The notes under the pieces: model-generated
Databases searched by the model: none
Told to the model about the DNA's origin: nothing
What the model saw: the letters and a program-made list of their open reading frames with translations, nothing else
In this document: piece by piece, positions 22,672 to 36,385 of the stretch
How positions within the stretch are numbered: position 1 is the stretch's first letter
Layout of the letters: each line of letters begins with the position of its first letter
Program-made: the position numbers and the translations under genes
Origin: Lepidurus packardi
Taxonomy: Eukaryota > Arthropoda > Branchiopoda > Notostraca > Triopsidae
NCBI GenBank assembly: GCA_023053545.1
Contig: JAKZAN010000004.1
Span: 2,232,001 to 2,296,000, forward strand
Reading direction: 5' to 3'
Length of the DNA stretch: 64,000 nt

Positions 22672-22790
22672 GCCAACGGCCATACCACGCAGAATGTACC
22701 CAGACTCGTCAGCTCCTGGAAGTCAAGCTGCGTCGGGCCCGGTCAGTACTTGGATGGGTGACCGCCTGGGAACACCGGGTGCTGTTGGCT
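22672..22790 (+). rRNA. 5S ribosomal RNA, unit 1
   Basis: The 119-nt sequence starts GCCAACGGCCATACCACG and ends GGGTGCTGTTGGCT, the complementary ends of a eukaryotic 5S rRNA (helix I). The C-box region of the internal RNA polymerase III promoter is well kept (AGTACTTGGATGGGTGACCG then GGGAACACCGGGTGCT). The segment ACTCGTCAGCTCCTGGAAGT with CAAGCTGCG departs somewhat from the usual animal form around box A, so function should be confirmed. A run of five T follows (22790-22794), the usual Pol III stop, then hairpin CGTCT-TCTC-AGACG and a nine-T run. It lies in the spacer between H2B and H4. Confidence 0.9.
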
Positions 22791-22822
22791 TTTTCGTCTT
22801 CTCAGACGGAAATATTTTTTTT
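22790..22822 (+). terminator. Pol III T-runs and hairpin after 5S
   Basis: TTTTT, then the hairpin CGTCTTCTCAGACG (5-bp stem, 4-nt loop), then a second T-run. Repeats with every unit (+5138). A near copy without an upstream 5S gene lies at 23826-23862. Confidence 0.7.
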
Positions 22823-22823
22823 T

Positions 22824-22875
22824 TGTCGCTTGCAGCATTGCCAGCTAATTCCAAGACTTGTGCAGCCAAGTACTC
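22824..22875 (+). pseudogene. 52-nt fragment of H2A coding sequence beside 5S
   Basis: It matches 26268-26319 (plus-strand sequence of the H2A gene) at 48 of 52 positions; for example GCAGCATTGCCAGC is shared and AAGACTTGTGCAGCCAAGTA corresponds to AAGACTTCTGCAGCCAAGTA. Orientation is antisense to H2A on the plus strand. It is present in every unit. It is too short to encode a histone and most likely records a past rearrangement. Confidence 0.88.
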
Positions 22876-22959
22876 TTTTATACACTGAAATTGTAGACTT
22901 TTCTTTCTGAGCCGTTAAAGCGCGTTCCACTTGCTACACTGGTGCAATATTGTTTGCAC

Positions 22960-22986
22960 TCAGTCTATATATTATACACTGAGTCT
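22960..22986. other. Perfect short inverted repeat in spacer
   Basis: ACTCAGT and ACTGAGT flank 13 A/T-rich bases. Repeats per unit; role unknown. Confidence 0.5.
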
Positions 22987-23619
22987 TGCCTGTGCAACTG
23001 CACGGGTCGTGTTCTACTTATAGGATGCGCACTGGAAAGTAAGCAGAAAGAAAGAAGTATCTGAAAAGCAAGCTCGAAATACAGTCTACGAAAGAAAACA
23101 TATGCTGTTATTTTACGGCCTTCCAACACTGGATCCTTGCCCGGTACATCAAGATCGGAAACTAGTCACCCATCGAGATCGGAAACTGGTCACCCATCCA
23201 AGTTTCAAACATCGTGCTGTTGTCCATGAATCAGGCGAGACATAATTTACGGATAATGCAAGAGATCTTTTGCTCGTTTTCTCATCGATTTATTTTCCTA
23301 CTGTTTCTAGTAAAGAATGATAGTTGGCCTTACTCGCTGTAATTGCTACCGTATAAACTAACTACAATGTGCTATAAGTTAATGCTACCTCGGATATATT
23401 TGTATTGCGAGGGTGGGATAAAATAATAGCCAGGTTTATCGACATGTAAGATTTTGCACTGTAAGACTTAGAAAAGTTCCATGTAAGGCTAAGTAGAGCT
23501 CCTTTCCGTGTTTCAAAGCTTCACAGTTTGAAGTTACTACAATTTGATATACGTCAATGTGTCTGATATCACAGGACGTAATATATTTTTAAAAAAATCT
23601 TTTTCTTGCTTTGTTTTGC

Positions 23620-23862
23620 GGACTTTTTGTCCAAAAATAGATCCCGTTATTCATGGGTATATCAAAATGTCATTGTTGTGGTTGTTGTTCACGAAGATAC
23701 GATACATGTGAAGGAAATAAAAATAGCCACATATTGTATCCAATATTTGTGTGTTTAAAGGAATTGTCCATTCAGTAGTGATTGAATAACAGTCGAATAA
23801 ACTTAAAAAATGTCCAGTACGTTTACTGTTGGCTTTTCGTCTTCTCAGACGGAAATATTTGT
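23620..23862 (+). repeat. Diverged second copy of the 5S flanks, 5S body missing
   Basis: 23630-23815 resembles 22395-22565 (shared TTGTTGTTCACGAAGATA, AAATAAAAATAGCCA, TGAATAACAGTCGAATAAAC). It is followed by CTGTTGGCTTTTCGTC and the TCTTCTCAGACGGAAATATT hairpin block normally found at the 3' end of 5S. Only the last dozen bases of 5S remain. The layout points to an ancestral duplication of a 5S-containing block with loss of one gene. Confidence 0.85.
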
Positions 23863-24183
23863 GTTATGTTTCTTTAACTCGATTGAGTAGTATTTATGCC
23901 AATTGGGACGCGAGCTGACTAAGCCCGACCCCGGTGCTGAGTTGGCAGTGGAAACACAGCCTAGGGTGTTGTTGAATATAGTTGACAACAGTAGTTCGTC
24001 TTTATAACCAGTCACCCCAAACTAACTAAAAGAAAGTTTATTACCTCATCACATCAGTTTTAGTCCCCACTCATTTATAAAAAAAAAAAGCAAGTAAACT
24101 ACTAGATTCTGAGGATTTCAGGCTGTATTTTTCATTTGGCTTTGGAACATTCCTCGCAGTACCGCGGTAGGTGCTTCCCATTA

Positions 24184-24266
24184 TCCGATACTTGTAGCGT
24201 TGTTCCGGTCTGTCTGGAGAGCCTGCACCGAACAGACGGCTTATCGGACAAAAGGGCAGCAACGCT
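24184..24266. other. Dyad-rich element, possible structured RNA or protein site
   Basis: Three inverted pairs interlock: TCCGATA (24184-24190) with TATCGGA (24242-24248), GTCTGT (24208-24213) with ACAGAC (24232-24237), and AGCGTTG (24196-24202) with CAACGCT (24260-24266). The first two nest as one hairpin; the third crosses the outer stem. It lies about 130 bp past the H4 stem-loop in every unit. I do not recognise it as a known snRNA. Confidence 0.5.
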
Positions 24267-24395
24267 AAGAGTCCCAGCTTTCGGGGTTAGGTCGCCGGTT
24301 ATAAATTCAACTAATTTATACCAAACGGTCAGAAATAGTATGCTCTAATAAATAGCCATATATTTTGAGTTGTAAGCTTTCGGGACGCAATTGTT

Positions 24396-24411
24396 GGCCC
24401 TGAAAAGGGCC
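24396..24411 (-). terminator. Histone 3' stem-loop of H4, unit 1
   Basis: On the minus strand GGCCCTTTTCAGGGCC, a 6-bp stem with a TTTC loop, the SLBP-binding element of replication-dependent histone mRNAs. A purine-rich CGAAAG follows about 15 nt later (U7 histone downstream element candidate). Other copies at +5138 per unit. Confidence 0.95.
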
Positions 24412-24447
24412 GTTGGGGTGGGTCAGACGGCAAAAACAAACCCAATT

Positions 24448-25402
<955 letters not shown>

Positions 25403-25420
25403 GCAAGTTGCACTTTTGCC

Positions 25421-25447
25421 AATAAACCAACGGCCCTTTTCAGGGCC
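25421..25447 (+). terminator. H3 3' end, unit 1: AATAAA then histone stem-loop
   Basis: AATAAA at 25421-25426 directly precedes GGCCCTTTTCAGGGCC at 25432-25447. The stem-loop is the normal replication-dependent end; the AATAAA could allow an alternative polyadenylated mRNA. Other copies at +5138 (lost in the fifth unit). Confidence 0.9.
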
Positions 25448-26072
25448 AACACGTCTTTTGTAAAGTTAAAAACCACGACAGCGTTTCTTGATAGGAGAAG
25501 CAAACGCTTCTGTAGCGTCCAAAATCGAAAACCACCCAATCACGCGCGAACGAGTCATACTGCTGGATACATTTTCATTCGTTTTTCTCCGCGTTTGCGA
25601 TATTACTTATCAGGGGGAGAAAAGGGCTTTTTCTTTGGTAGTATTTGTGAACCGACAATGTGAGGTTCGTCGTTTTTAAAAGTCAATTCAGTTGAGGAAT
25701 TGTTTCATGTAAAGTATTTAACTCCTGCGTGTGCTACTCTATTCTTGTATGCTTCTCTCTTTACTCGTATGCTACTGCCGGGCTTCCTTCCTACTCTATG
25801 CTATTCCGTTTTTTCTTTTATCTTGTCTGATAACCAGAAAAACTATACAGCGCCGTTTACCTGACGGTTCAGGCCGGAACTCGAAGGCAGTACACTCTGC
25901 TTAGGGACTCGTAGCGGCTTGCTAAGGCATTACCGCAACAAACAAGCGTACTTATTTAGGGTGTGTGAGAAATTGCTTCTTTTTTATTTTATGTAACACG
26001 AATTCGATTAGAATAATAAGCGCAAAGAATCTTAGGAGCCAAACCGGCAATAACTTTCGGAAGATAGATGGT
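25448..26072. other. H3-H2A convergent spacer
   Basis: No gene. It contains the block at about 25830-25882 that resembles 22154-22210, and pyrimidine-rich CTACTCTATTCTTGTATGCT and TTCCTACTCTATGCTATTCC repeats near 25733-25810. Confidence 0.6.
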
Positions 26073-26088
26073 GGCCCTGAAAAGGGCC
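26073..26088 (-). terminator. Histone 3' stem-loop of H2A, unit 1
   Basis: Minus-strand GGCCCTTTTCAGGGCC, 22 nt past the stop codon, with CGAAAG about 15 nt further on. Same sequence as the other three stem-loops of the unit. Confidence 0.95.
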
Positions 26089-26109
26089 GTTGGGGAAAGA
26101 AGAAACTTT

Positions 26110-26484
26110 TTAAGCTTTCTTTTCAGTTTTCTTAGGCAGCAGCACCGCTTGGATGTTGGGGAGCACTCCGCCTTGGGCAATGGTAACGCCGGACAAGAGC
26201 TTGTTTAACTCTTCGTCGTTGCGGATGGCCAACTGCAAGTGACGGGGAATAATACGAGACTTTTTGTTGTCGCGGGCAGCATTGCCAGCCAATTCCAAGA
26301 CTTCTGCAGCCAAGTACTCCATAACAGCAGCCAAATACACGGGTGCGCCAGCTCCGACACGCTCGGCATAATTGCCTTTGCGAAGCAAACGATGGATGCG
26401 ACCGACGGGGAACTGAAGCCCGGCACGGTTGGAGCGAGACTTGGACTTGCCCTTAACTTTGCCTCCTTTGCCGCGACCAGACAT
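26110..26484 (-). CDS. H2A: Histone H2A, unit 1
   Basis: 124 aa from the ATG at 26484 ([20 protein letters not shown]). An open frame extends 46 codons further upstream through the promoter and is not histone-like, so the internal ATG is chosen. The core contains [20 protein letters not shown], the acidic-patch region [10 protein letters not shown] and [13 protein letters not shown]. The C-terminus lacks the SQ(E/D)Φ motif of H2AX/H2Av, so this is canonical H2A. It dimerises with H2B. Intronless; divergent from H2B across 232 bp. Confidence 0.99.
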   Translation of the reverse strand: MSGRGKGGKVKGKSKSRSNRAGLQFPVGRIHRLLRKGNYAERVGAGAPVYLAAVMEYLAAEVLELAGNAARDNKKSRIIPRHLQLAIRNDEELNKLLSGVTIAQGGVLPNIQAVLLPKKTEKKA

Positions 26485-26716
26485 GGTTGAAAAATTGAAA
26501 TAGAACGGGGGAACGGGTTTCGCTCGCCCAAGTCTTCTAGTGTCATGTTTTCCATAGTACCCTCGAGTTATAGGCGACTCACCGGTCTCCGGCAGGGCTC
26601 GGGTGGGCCCCCTTCCACCCAATCAGCGGTTGCGCAGTTCCTTGCCGTGTTCCAGGCTGAGCCGCTGGGAAGTATATATTTGGGTCGGTGAATTGTGACT
26701 CGAACAGTGGTGCACA
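26485..26716. promoter_or_regulatory. Divergent H2A-H2B promoter, unit 1
   Basis: 232 bp between the ATGs, the same length as the H4-H3 promoter. A TATATAT box for H2B is at 26673-26679, and CCAATCAGCG (26619-26628) is a strong CCAAT box. On the H2A side CCTATAACTCG (minus strand, around 26570) may serve as its TATA element. Confidence 0.75.
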
Positions 26717-27088
26717 ATGCCTCCCAAGACAAGCGGTAAAGCAGCCAAGAAGGCGGGCAAGGCCCAGAAGAACATTTCCAAGACCGACAAGAAGAAGAAG
26801 CGCCGCAGGAAGGAGAGCTATGCTATCTACATTTACAAAGTGCTCAAACAAGTTCACCCCGACACCGGCGTTTCCAGCAAAGCCATGAGTATCATGAACA
26901 GCTTTGTCAATGACATTTTTGAGCGCATTGCGGCCGAAGCTTCCCGTTTGGCTCACTACAACAAACGCTCGACCATAACCAGTCGGGAAATCCAGACGGC
27001 CGTTCGTCTGCTCCTGCCCGGTGAGTTGGCTAAGCATGCCGTCAGTGAAGGCACTAAAGCCGTCACCAAGTACACTAGCTCCAAGTAA
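26717..27088 (+). CDS. H2B: Histone H2B, unit 1
   Basis: 123 aa. The Lys-rich tail ([20 protein letters not shown] then [14 protein letters not shown]) is arthropod-like, followed by the histone fold [20 protein letters not shown] and the C-terminal helix ending [10 protein letters not shown], with the ubiquitin-acceptor lysine (AVTKYTS). Intronless, with a stem-loop 29 bp after the stop. Confidence 0.99.
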   Translation: MPPKTSGKAAKKAGKAQKNISKTDKKKKRRRKESYAIYIYKVLKQVHPDTGVSSKAMSIMNSFVNDIFERIAAEASRLAHYNKRSTITSREIQTAVRLLLPGELAKHAVSEGTKAVTKYTSSK

Positions 27089-27116
27089 GAGCTTTCGCCT
27101 GGAAGAAAAACTCAAC

Positions 27117-27132
27117 GGCCCTTTTCAGGGCC
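27117..27132 (+). terminator. Histone 3' stem-loop of H2B, unit 1
   Basis: GGCCCTTTTCAGGGCC with GATGAAAG about 12 nt downstream as the U7 target candidate. The same element follows the truncated H2B at 21979-21994 and recurs at +5138. Confidence 0.95.
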
Positions 27133-27809
27133 AACCAATTTCTTGATGAAAGTTCAAACTGCTTGCTTTACTTATGTCTTTCCGAACAGATAATTTTAAG
27201 GTTGCTGTTTTAAATATGGACTCTTTTAGAGATTTTGAATACACACACATTTGACTATTCCATACGCTACTTTACTCCCGAGTTTCGTCATGTCTGAGAA
27301 CCCGAAAAGCGTTGTTGGTGGACGGGTCAGGCCGGGACTCATAGCATTCCTTCGGCCTGTTCATCCATTCGTGATCGTGTTCCTTCAAGACGTAGATTTT
27401 TGAACAGTTGCAGACGATAGTCGATCATGTACAAGGGAAAAATCGAGATTGAACACGCGAAAAACGCGTCTATCTTTGAAACTGCTCACAGTCCTTGAAG
27501 AGTCAGGGCTTAATGGGGACTGTTTGCCCAAAATAAATCGCGTTAGTAATGCGTGTACCAAGATGTCATTGTATTGATTGTTGTTCACGAAGATATGATT
27601 CATATGAAGCAAATAAAAATAGCCAAATATAGTAGCGAACATTTGTGTGCTGTAAGGATATGTCAATTCAGTAGTAATTGAATAACAGTCGAATAAACTT
27701 TAAAAAATTCCAATGCCATATGGTTTGTGAGATAACGCACCGCGTCTCAGCTCAGGCATAACCGCAACACCAAGCGAGATTCTTAGTTGGCTAATGATCT
27801 ACATTAGAT

Positions 27810-27928
27810 GCCAACGGCCATACCACGCAGAATGTACCCAGACTCGTCAGCTCCTGGAAGTCAAGCTGCGTCGGGCCCGGTCAGTACTTGGATGGGTGAC
27901 CGCCTGGGAACACCGGGTGCTGTTGGCT
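27810..27928 (+). rRNA. 5S ribosomal RNA, unit 2
   Basis: Same sequence as the unit 1 copy by inspection, including the T-run and hairpin that follow. Its H2A-fragment neighbour is at 27962-28013. Confidence 0.9.
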
Positions 27929-29585
27929 TTTTCGTCTTCTCAGACGGAAATATTTTTTTTTTGTCGCTTGCAGCATTGCCAGCTAATTCCAAGACTTGTG
28001 CAGCCAAGTACTCTTTTATACACTGAAATTGTAGACTTTTCTTTCTGAGCCGTTAAAGCGCGTTCCACTTGCTACACTGGTGCAATATTGTTTGCACTCA
28101 GTCTATATATTATACACTGAGTCTTGCCTGTGCAACTGCACGGGTCGTGTTCTACTTATAGGATGCGCACTGGAAAGTAAGCAGAAAGAAAGAAGTATCT
28201 GAAAAGCAAGCTCGAAATACAGTCTACGAAAGAAAACATATGCTGTTATTTTACGGCCTTCCAACACTGGATCCTTGCCCGGTACATCAAGATCGGAAAC
28301 TAGTCACCCATCGAGATCGGAAACTGGTCACCCATCCAAGTTTCAAACATCGTGCTGTTGTCCATGAATCAGGCGAGACATAATTTACGGATAATGCAAG
28401 AGATCTTTTGCTCGTTTTCTCATCGATTTATTTTCCTACTGTTTCTAGTAAAGAATGATAGTTGGCCTTACTCGCTGTAATTGCTACCGTATAAACTAAC
28501 TACAATGTGCTATAAGTTAATGCTACCTCGGATATATTTGTATTGCGAGGGTGGGATAAAATAATAGCCAGGTTTATCGACATGTAAGATTTTGCACTGT
28601 AAGACTTAGAAAAGTTCCATGTAAGGCTAAGTAGAGCTCCTTTCCGTGTTTCAAAGCTTCACAGTTTGAAGTTACTACAATTTGATATACGTCAATGTGT
28701 CTGATATCACAGGACGTAATATATTTTTAAAAAAATCTTTTTCTTGCTTTGTTTTGCGGACTTTTTGTCCAAAAATAGATCCCGTTATTCATGGGTATAT
28801 CAAAATGTCATTGTTGTGGTTGTTGTTCACGAAGATACGATACATGTGAAGGAAATAAAAATAGCCACATATTGTATCCAATATTTGTGTGTTTAAAGGA
28901 ATTGTCCATTCAGTAGTGATTGAATAACAGTCGAATAAACTTAAAAAATGTCCAGTACGTTTACTGTTGGCTTTTCGTCTTCTCAGACGGAAATATTTGT
29001 GTTATGTTTCTTTAACTCGATTGAGTAGTATTTATGCCAATTGGGACGCGAGCTGACTAAGCCCGACCCCGGTGCTGAGTTGGCAGTGGAAACACAGCCT
29101 AGGGTGTTGTTGAATATAGTTGACAACAGTAGTTCGTCTTTATAACCAGTCACCCCAAACTAACTAAAAGAAAGTTTATTACCTCATCACATCAGTTTTA
29201 GTCCCCACTCATTTATAAAAAAAAAAAGCAAGTAAACTACTAGATTCTGAGGATTTCAGGCTGTATTTTTCATTTGGCTTTGGAACATTCCTCGCAGTAC
29301 CGCGGTAGGTGCTTCCCATTATCCGATACTTGTAGCGTTGTTCCGGTCTGTCTGGAGAGCCTGCACCGAACAGACGGCTTATCGGACAAAAGGGCAGCAA
29401 CGCTAAGAGTCCCAGCTTTCGGGGTTAGGTCGCCGGTTATAAATTCAACTAATTTATACCAAACGGTCAGAAATAGTATGCTCTAATAAATAGCCATATA
29501 TTTTGAGTTGTAAGCTTTCGGGACGCAATTGTTGGCCCTGAAAAGGGCCGTTGGGGTGGGTCAGACGGCAAAAACAAACCCAATT

Positions 29586-29912
<327 letters not shown>

Positions 29913-30003
29913 TTAAGAACGGAACAAAAGCCGGTGTGTGCTTACTCTGTAAAGCCCTACTCCTATTTGATCTAGCCCGACGGACGGCAAGGCTGAAGGC
30001 TAG

Positions 30004-30540
<537 letters not shown>

Positions 30541-31247
30541 GCAAGTTGCACTTTTGCCAATAAACCAACGGCCCTTTTCAGGGCCAACACGTCTTTTGTA
30601 AAGTTAAAAACCACGACAGCGTTTCTTGATAGGAGAAGCAAACGCTTCTGTAGCGTCCAAAATCGAAAACCACCCAATCACGCGCGAACGAGTCATACTG
30701 CTGGATACATTTTCATTCGTTTTTCTCCGCGTTTGCGATATTACTTATCAGGGGGAGAAAAGGGCTTTTTCTTTGGTAGTATTTGTGAACCGACAATGTG
30801 AGGTTCGTCGTTTTTAAAAGTCAATTCAGTTGAGGAATTGTTTCATGTAAAGTATTTAACTCCTGCGTGTGCTACTCTATTCTTGTATGCTTCTCTCTTT
30901 ACTCGTATGCTACTGCCGGGCTTCCTTCCTACTCTATGCTATTCCGTTTTTTCTTTTATCTTGTCTGATAACCAGAAAAACTATACAGCGCCGTTTACCT
31001 GACGGTTCAGGCCGGAACTCGAAGGCAGTACACTCTGCTTAGGGACTCGTAGCGGCTTGCTAAGGCATTACCGCAACAAACAAGCGTACTTATTTAGGGT
31101 GTGTGAGAAATTGCTTCTTTTTTATTTTATGTAACACGAATTCGATTAGAATAATAAGCGCAAAGAATCTTAGGAGCCAAACCGGCAATAACTTTCGGAA
31201 GATAGATGGTGGCCCTGAAAAGGGCCGTTGGGGAAAGAAGAAACTTT

Positions 31248-31622
31248 TTAAGCTTTCTTTTCAGTTTTCTTAGGCAGCAGCACCGCTTGGATGTTGGGGA
31301 GCACTCCGCCTTGGGCAATGGTAACGCCGGACAAGAGCTTGTTTAACTCTTCGTCGTTGCGGATGGCCAACTGCAAGTGACGGGGAATAATACGAGACTT
31401 TTTGTTGTCGCGGGCAGCATTGCCAGCCAATTCCAAGACTTCTGCAGCCAAGTACTCCATAACAGCAGCCAAATACACGGGTGCGCCAGCTCCGACACGC
31501 TCGGCATAATTGCCTTTGCGAAGCAAACGATGGATGCGACCGACGGGGAACTGAAGCCCGGCACGGTTGGAGCGAGACTTGGACTTGCCCTTAACTTTGC
31601 CTCCTTTGCCGCGACCAGACAT
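31248..31622 (-). CDS. H2A: Histone H2A, unit 2
   Basis: Identical 124-aa protein, start chosen as in unit 1. Stem-loop at 31211-31226. Confidence 0.99.
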   Translation of the reverse strand: MSGRGKGGKVKGKSKSRSNRAGLQFPVGRIHRLLRKGNYAERVGAGAPVYLAAVMEYLAAEVLELAGNAARDNKKSRIIPRHLQLAIRNDEELNKLLSGVTIAQGGVLPNIQAVLLPKKTEKKA

Positions 31623-31854
31623 GGTTGAAAAATTGAAATAGAACGGGGGAACGGGTTTCGCTCGCCCAAGTCTTCTAGTGTCATGTTTTCCATAGTACCC
31701 TCGAGTTATAGGCGACTCACCGGTCTCCGGCAGGGCTCGGGTGGGCCCCCTTCCACCCAATCAGCGGTTGCGCAGTTCCTTGCCGTGTTCCAGGCTGAGC
31801 CGCTGGGAAGTATATATTTGGGTCGGTGAATTGTGACTCGAACAGTGGTGCACA

Positions 31855-32226
31855 ATGCCTCCCAAGACAAGCGGTAAAGCAGCCAAGAAGGCGGGCAAGG
31901 CCCAGAAGAACATTTCCAAGACCGACAAGAAGAAGAAGCGCCGCAGGAAGGAGAGCTATGCTATCTACATTTACAAAGTGCTCAAACAAGTTCACCCCGA
32001 CACCGGCGTTTCCAGCAAAGCCATGAGTATCATGAACAGCTTTGTCAATGACATTTTTGAGCGCATTGCGGCCGAAGCTTCCCGTTTGGCTCACTACAAC
32101 AAACGCTCGACCATAACCAGTCGGGAAATCCAGACGGCCGTTCGTCTGCTCCTGCCCGGTGAGTTGGCTAAGCATGCCGTCAGTGAAGGCACTAAAGCCG
32201 TCACCAAGTACACTAGCTCCAAGTAA
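31855..32226 (+). CDS. H2B: Histone H2B, unit 2
   Basis: Identical 123-aa protein. Stem-loop at 32255-32270. Confidence 0.99.
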   Translation: MPPKTSGKAAKKAGKAQKNISKTDKKKKRRRKESYAIYIYKVLKQVHPDTGVSSKAMSIMNSFVNDIFERIAAEASRLAHYNKRSTITSREIQTAVRLLLPGELAKHAVSEGTKAVTKYTSSK

Positions 32227-32947
32227 GAGCTTTCGCCTGGAAGAAAAACTCAACGGCCCTTTTCAGGGCCAACCAATTTCTTGATGAAAGTTCAAACTGC
32301 TTGCTTTACTTATGTCTTTCCGAACAGATAATTTTAAGGTTGCTGTTTTAAATATGGACTCTTTTAGAGATTTTGAATACACACACATTTGACTATTCCA
32401 TACGCTACTTTACTCCCGAGTTTCGTCATGTCTGAGAACCCGAAAAGCGTTGTTGGTGGACGGGTCAGGCCGGGACTCATAGCATTCCTTCGGCCTGTTC
32501 ATCCATTCGTGATCGTGTTCCTTCAAGACGTAGATTTTTGAACAGTTGCAGACGATAGTCGATCATGTACAAGGGAAAAATCGAGATTGAACACGCGAAA
32601 AACGCGTCTATCTTTGAAACTGCTCACAGTCCTTGAAGAGTCAGGGCTTAATGGGGACTGTTTGCCCAAAATAAATCGCGTTAGTAATGCGTGTACCAAG
32701 ATGTCATTGTATTGATTGTTGTTCACGAAGATATGATTCATATGAAGCAAATAAAAATAGCCAAATATAGTAGCGAACATTTGTGTGCTGTAAGGATATG
32801 TCAATTCAGTAGTAATTGAATAACAGTCGAATAAACTTTAAAAAATTCCAATGCCATATGGTTTGTGAGATAACGCACCGCGTCTCAGCTCAGGCATAAC
32901 CGCAACACCAAGCGAGATTCTTAGTTGGCTAATGATCTACATTAGAT

Positions 32948-33066
32948 GCCAACGGCCATACCACGCAGAATGTACCCAGACTCGTCAGCTCCTGGAAGTC
33001 AAGCTGCGTCGGGCCCGGTCAGTACTTGGATGGGTGACCGCCTGGGAACACCGGGTGCTGTTGGCT
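32948..33066 (+). rRNA. 5S ribosomal RNA, unit 3
   Basis: Same sequence as the other copies, between the unit 2 H2B and the unit 3 H4. Confidence 0.9.
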
Positions 33067-34723
33067 TTTTCGTCTTCTCAGACGGAAATATTTTTTTTTT
33101 GTCGCTTGCAGCATTGCCAGCTAATTCCAAGACTTGTGCAGCCAAGTACTCTTTTATACACTGAAATTGTAGACTTTTCTTTCTGAGCCGTTAAAGCGCG
33201 TTCCACTTGCTACACTGGTGCAATATTGTTTGCACTCAGTCTATATATTATACACTGAGTCTTGCCTGTGCAACTGCACGGGTCGTGTTCTACTTATAGG
33301 ATGCGCACTGGAAAGTAAGCAGAAAGAAAGAAGTATCTGAAAAGCAAGCTCGAAATACAGTCTACGAAAGAAAACATATGCTGTTATTTTACGGCCTTCC
33401 AACACTGGATCCTTGCCCGGTACATCAAGATCGGAAACTAGTCACCCATCGAGATCGGAAACTGGTCACCCATCCAAGTTTCAAACATCGTGCTGTTGTC
33501 CATGAATCAGGCGAGACATAATTTACGGATAATGCAAGAGATCTTTTGCTCGTTTTCTCATCGATTTATTTTCCTACTGTTTCTAGTAAAGAATGATAGT
33601 TGGCCTTACTCGCTGTAATTGCTACCGTATAAACTAACTACAATGTGCTATAAGTTAATGCTACCTCGGATATATTTGTATTGCGAGGGTGGGATAAAAT
33701 AATAGCCAGGTTTATCGACATGTAAGATTTTGCACTGTAAGACTTAGAAAAGTTCCATGTAAGGCTAAGTAGAGCTCCTTTCCGTGTTTCAAAGCTTCAC
33801 AGTTTGAAGTTACTACAATTTGATATACGTCAATGTGTCTGATATCACAGGACGTAATATATTTTTAAAAAAATCTTTTTCTTGCTTTGTTTTGCGGACT
33901 TTTTGTCCAAAAATAGATCCCGTTATTCATGGGTATATCAAAATGTCATTGTTGTGGTTGTTGTTCACGAAGATACGATACATGTGAAGGAAATAAAAAT
34001 AGCCACATATTGTATCCAATATTTGTGTGTTTAAAGGAATTGTCCATTCAGTAGTGATTGAATAACAGTCGAATAAACTTAAAAAATGTCCAGTACGTTT
34101 ACTGTTGGCTTTTCGTCTTCTCAGACGGAAATATTTGTGTTATGTTTCTTTAACTCGATTGAGTAGTATTTATGCCAATTGGGACGCGAGCTGACTAAGC
34201 CCGACCCCGGTGCTGAGTTGGCAGTGGAAACACAGCCTAGGGTGTTGTTGAATATAGTTGACAACAGTAGTTCGTCTTTATAACCAGTCACCCCAAACTA
34301 ACTAAAAGAAAGTTTATTACCTCATCACATCAGTTTTAGTCCCCACTCATTTATAAAAAAAAAAAGCAAGTAAACTACTAGATTCTGAGGATTTCAGGCT
34401 GTATTTTTCATTTGGCTTTGGAACATTCCTCGCAGTACCGCGGTAGGTGCTTCCCATTATCCGATACTTGTAGCGTTGTTCCGGTCTGTCTGGAGAGCCT
34501 GCACCGAACAGACGGCTTATCGGACAAAAGGGCAGCAACGCTAAGAGTCCCAGCTTTCGGGGTTAGGTCGCCGGTTATAAATTCAACTAATTTATACCAA
34601 ACGGTCAGAAATAGTATGCTCTAATAAATAGCCATATATTTTGAGTTGTAAGCTTTCGGGACGCAATTGTTGGCCCTGAAAAGGGCCGTTGGGGTGGGTC
34701 AGACGGCAAAAACAAACCCAATT

Positions 34724-35050
<327 letters not shown>

Positions 35051-35141
35051 TTAAGAACGGAACAAAAGCCGGTGTGTGCTTACTCTGTAAAGCCCTACTC
35101 CTATTTGATCTAGCCCGACGGACGGCAAGGCTGAAGGCTAG

Positions 35142-35678
<537 letters not shown>

Positions 35679-36385
35679 GCAAGTTGCACTTTTGCCAATA
35701 AACCAACGGCCCTTTTCAGGGCCAACACGTCTTTTGTAAAGTTAAAAACCACGACAGCGTTTCTTGATAGGAGAAGCAAACGCTTCTGTAGCGTCCAAAA
35801 TCGAAAACCACCCAATCACGCGCGAACGAGTCATACTGCTGGATACATTTTCATTCGTTTTTCTCCGCGTTTGCGATATTACTTATCAGGGGGAGAAAAG
35901 GGCTTTTTCTTTGGTAGTATTTGTGAACCGACAATGTGAGGTTCGTCGTTTTTAAAAGTCAATTCAGTTGAGGAATTGTTTCATGTAAAGTATTTAACTC
36001 CTGCGTGTGCTACTCTATTCTTGTATGCTTCTCTCTTTACTCGTATGCTACTGCCGGGCTTCCTTCCTACTCTATGCTATTCCGTTTTTTCTTTTATCTT
36101 GTCTGATAACCAGAAAAACTATACAGCGCCGTTTACCTGACGGTTCAGGCCGGAACTCGAAGGCAGTACACTCTGCTTAGGGACTCGTAGCGGCTTGCTA
36201 AGGCATTACCGCAACAAACAAGCGTACTTATTTAGGGTGTGTGAGAAATTGCTTCTTTTTTATTTTATGTAACACGAATTCGATTAGAATAATAAGCGCA
36301 AAGAATCTTAGGAGCCAAACCGGCAATAACTTTCGGAAGATAGATGGTGGCCCTGAAAAGGGCCGTTGGGGAAAGAAGAAACTTT

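Noticed and set aside
22656-22910. 84- and 72-codon frames across the 5S region
   Set aside because: They overlap the 5S gene and its T-run; the conserved RNA explains the sequence.
26485-26622. 46-codon N-terminal extension of H2A
   Set aside because: It runs through the divergent promoter and is not histone-like.
26579-27115. 178-codon minus-strand frame over H2B
   Set aside because: Antisense shadow of H2B; its composition mirrors the histone codons.
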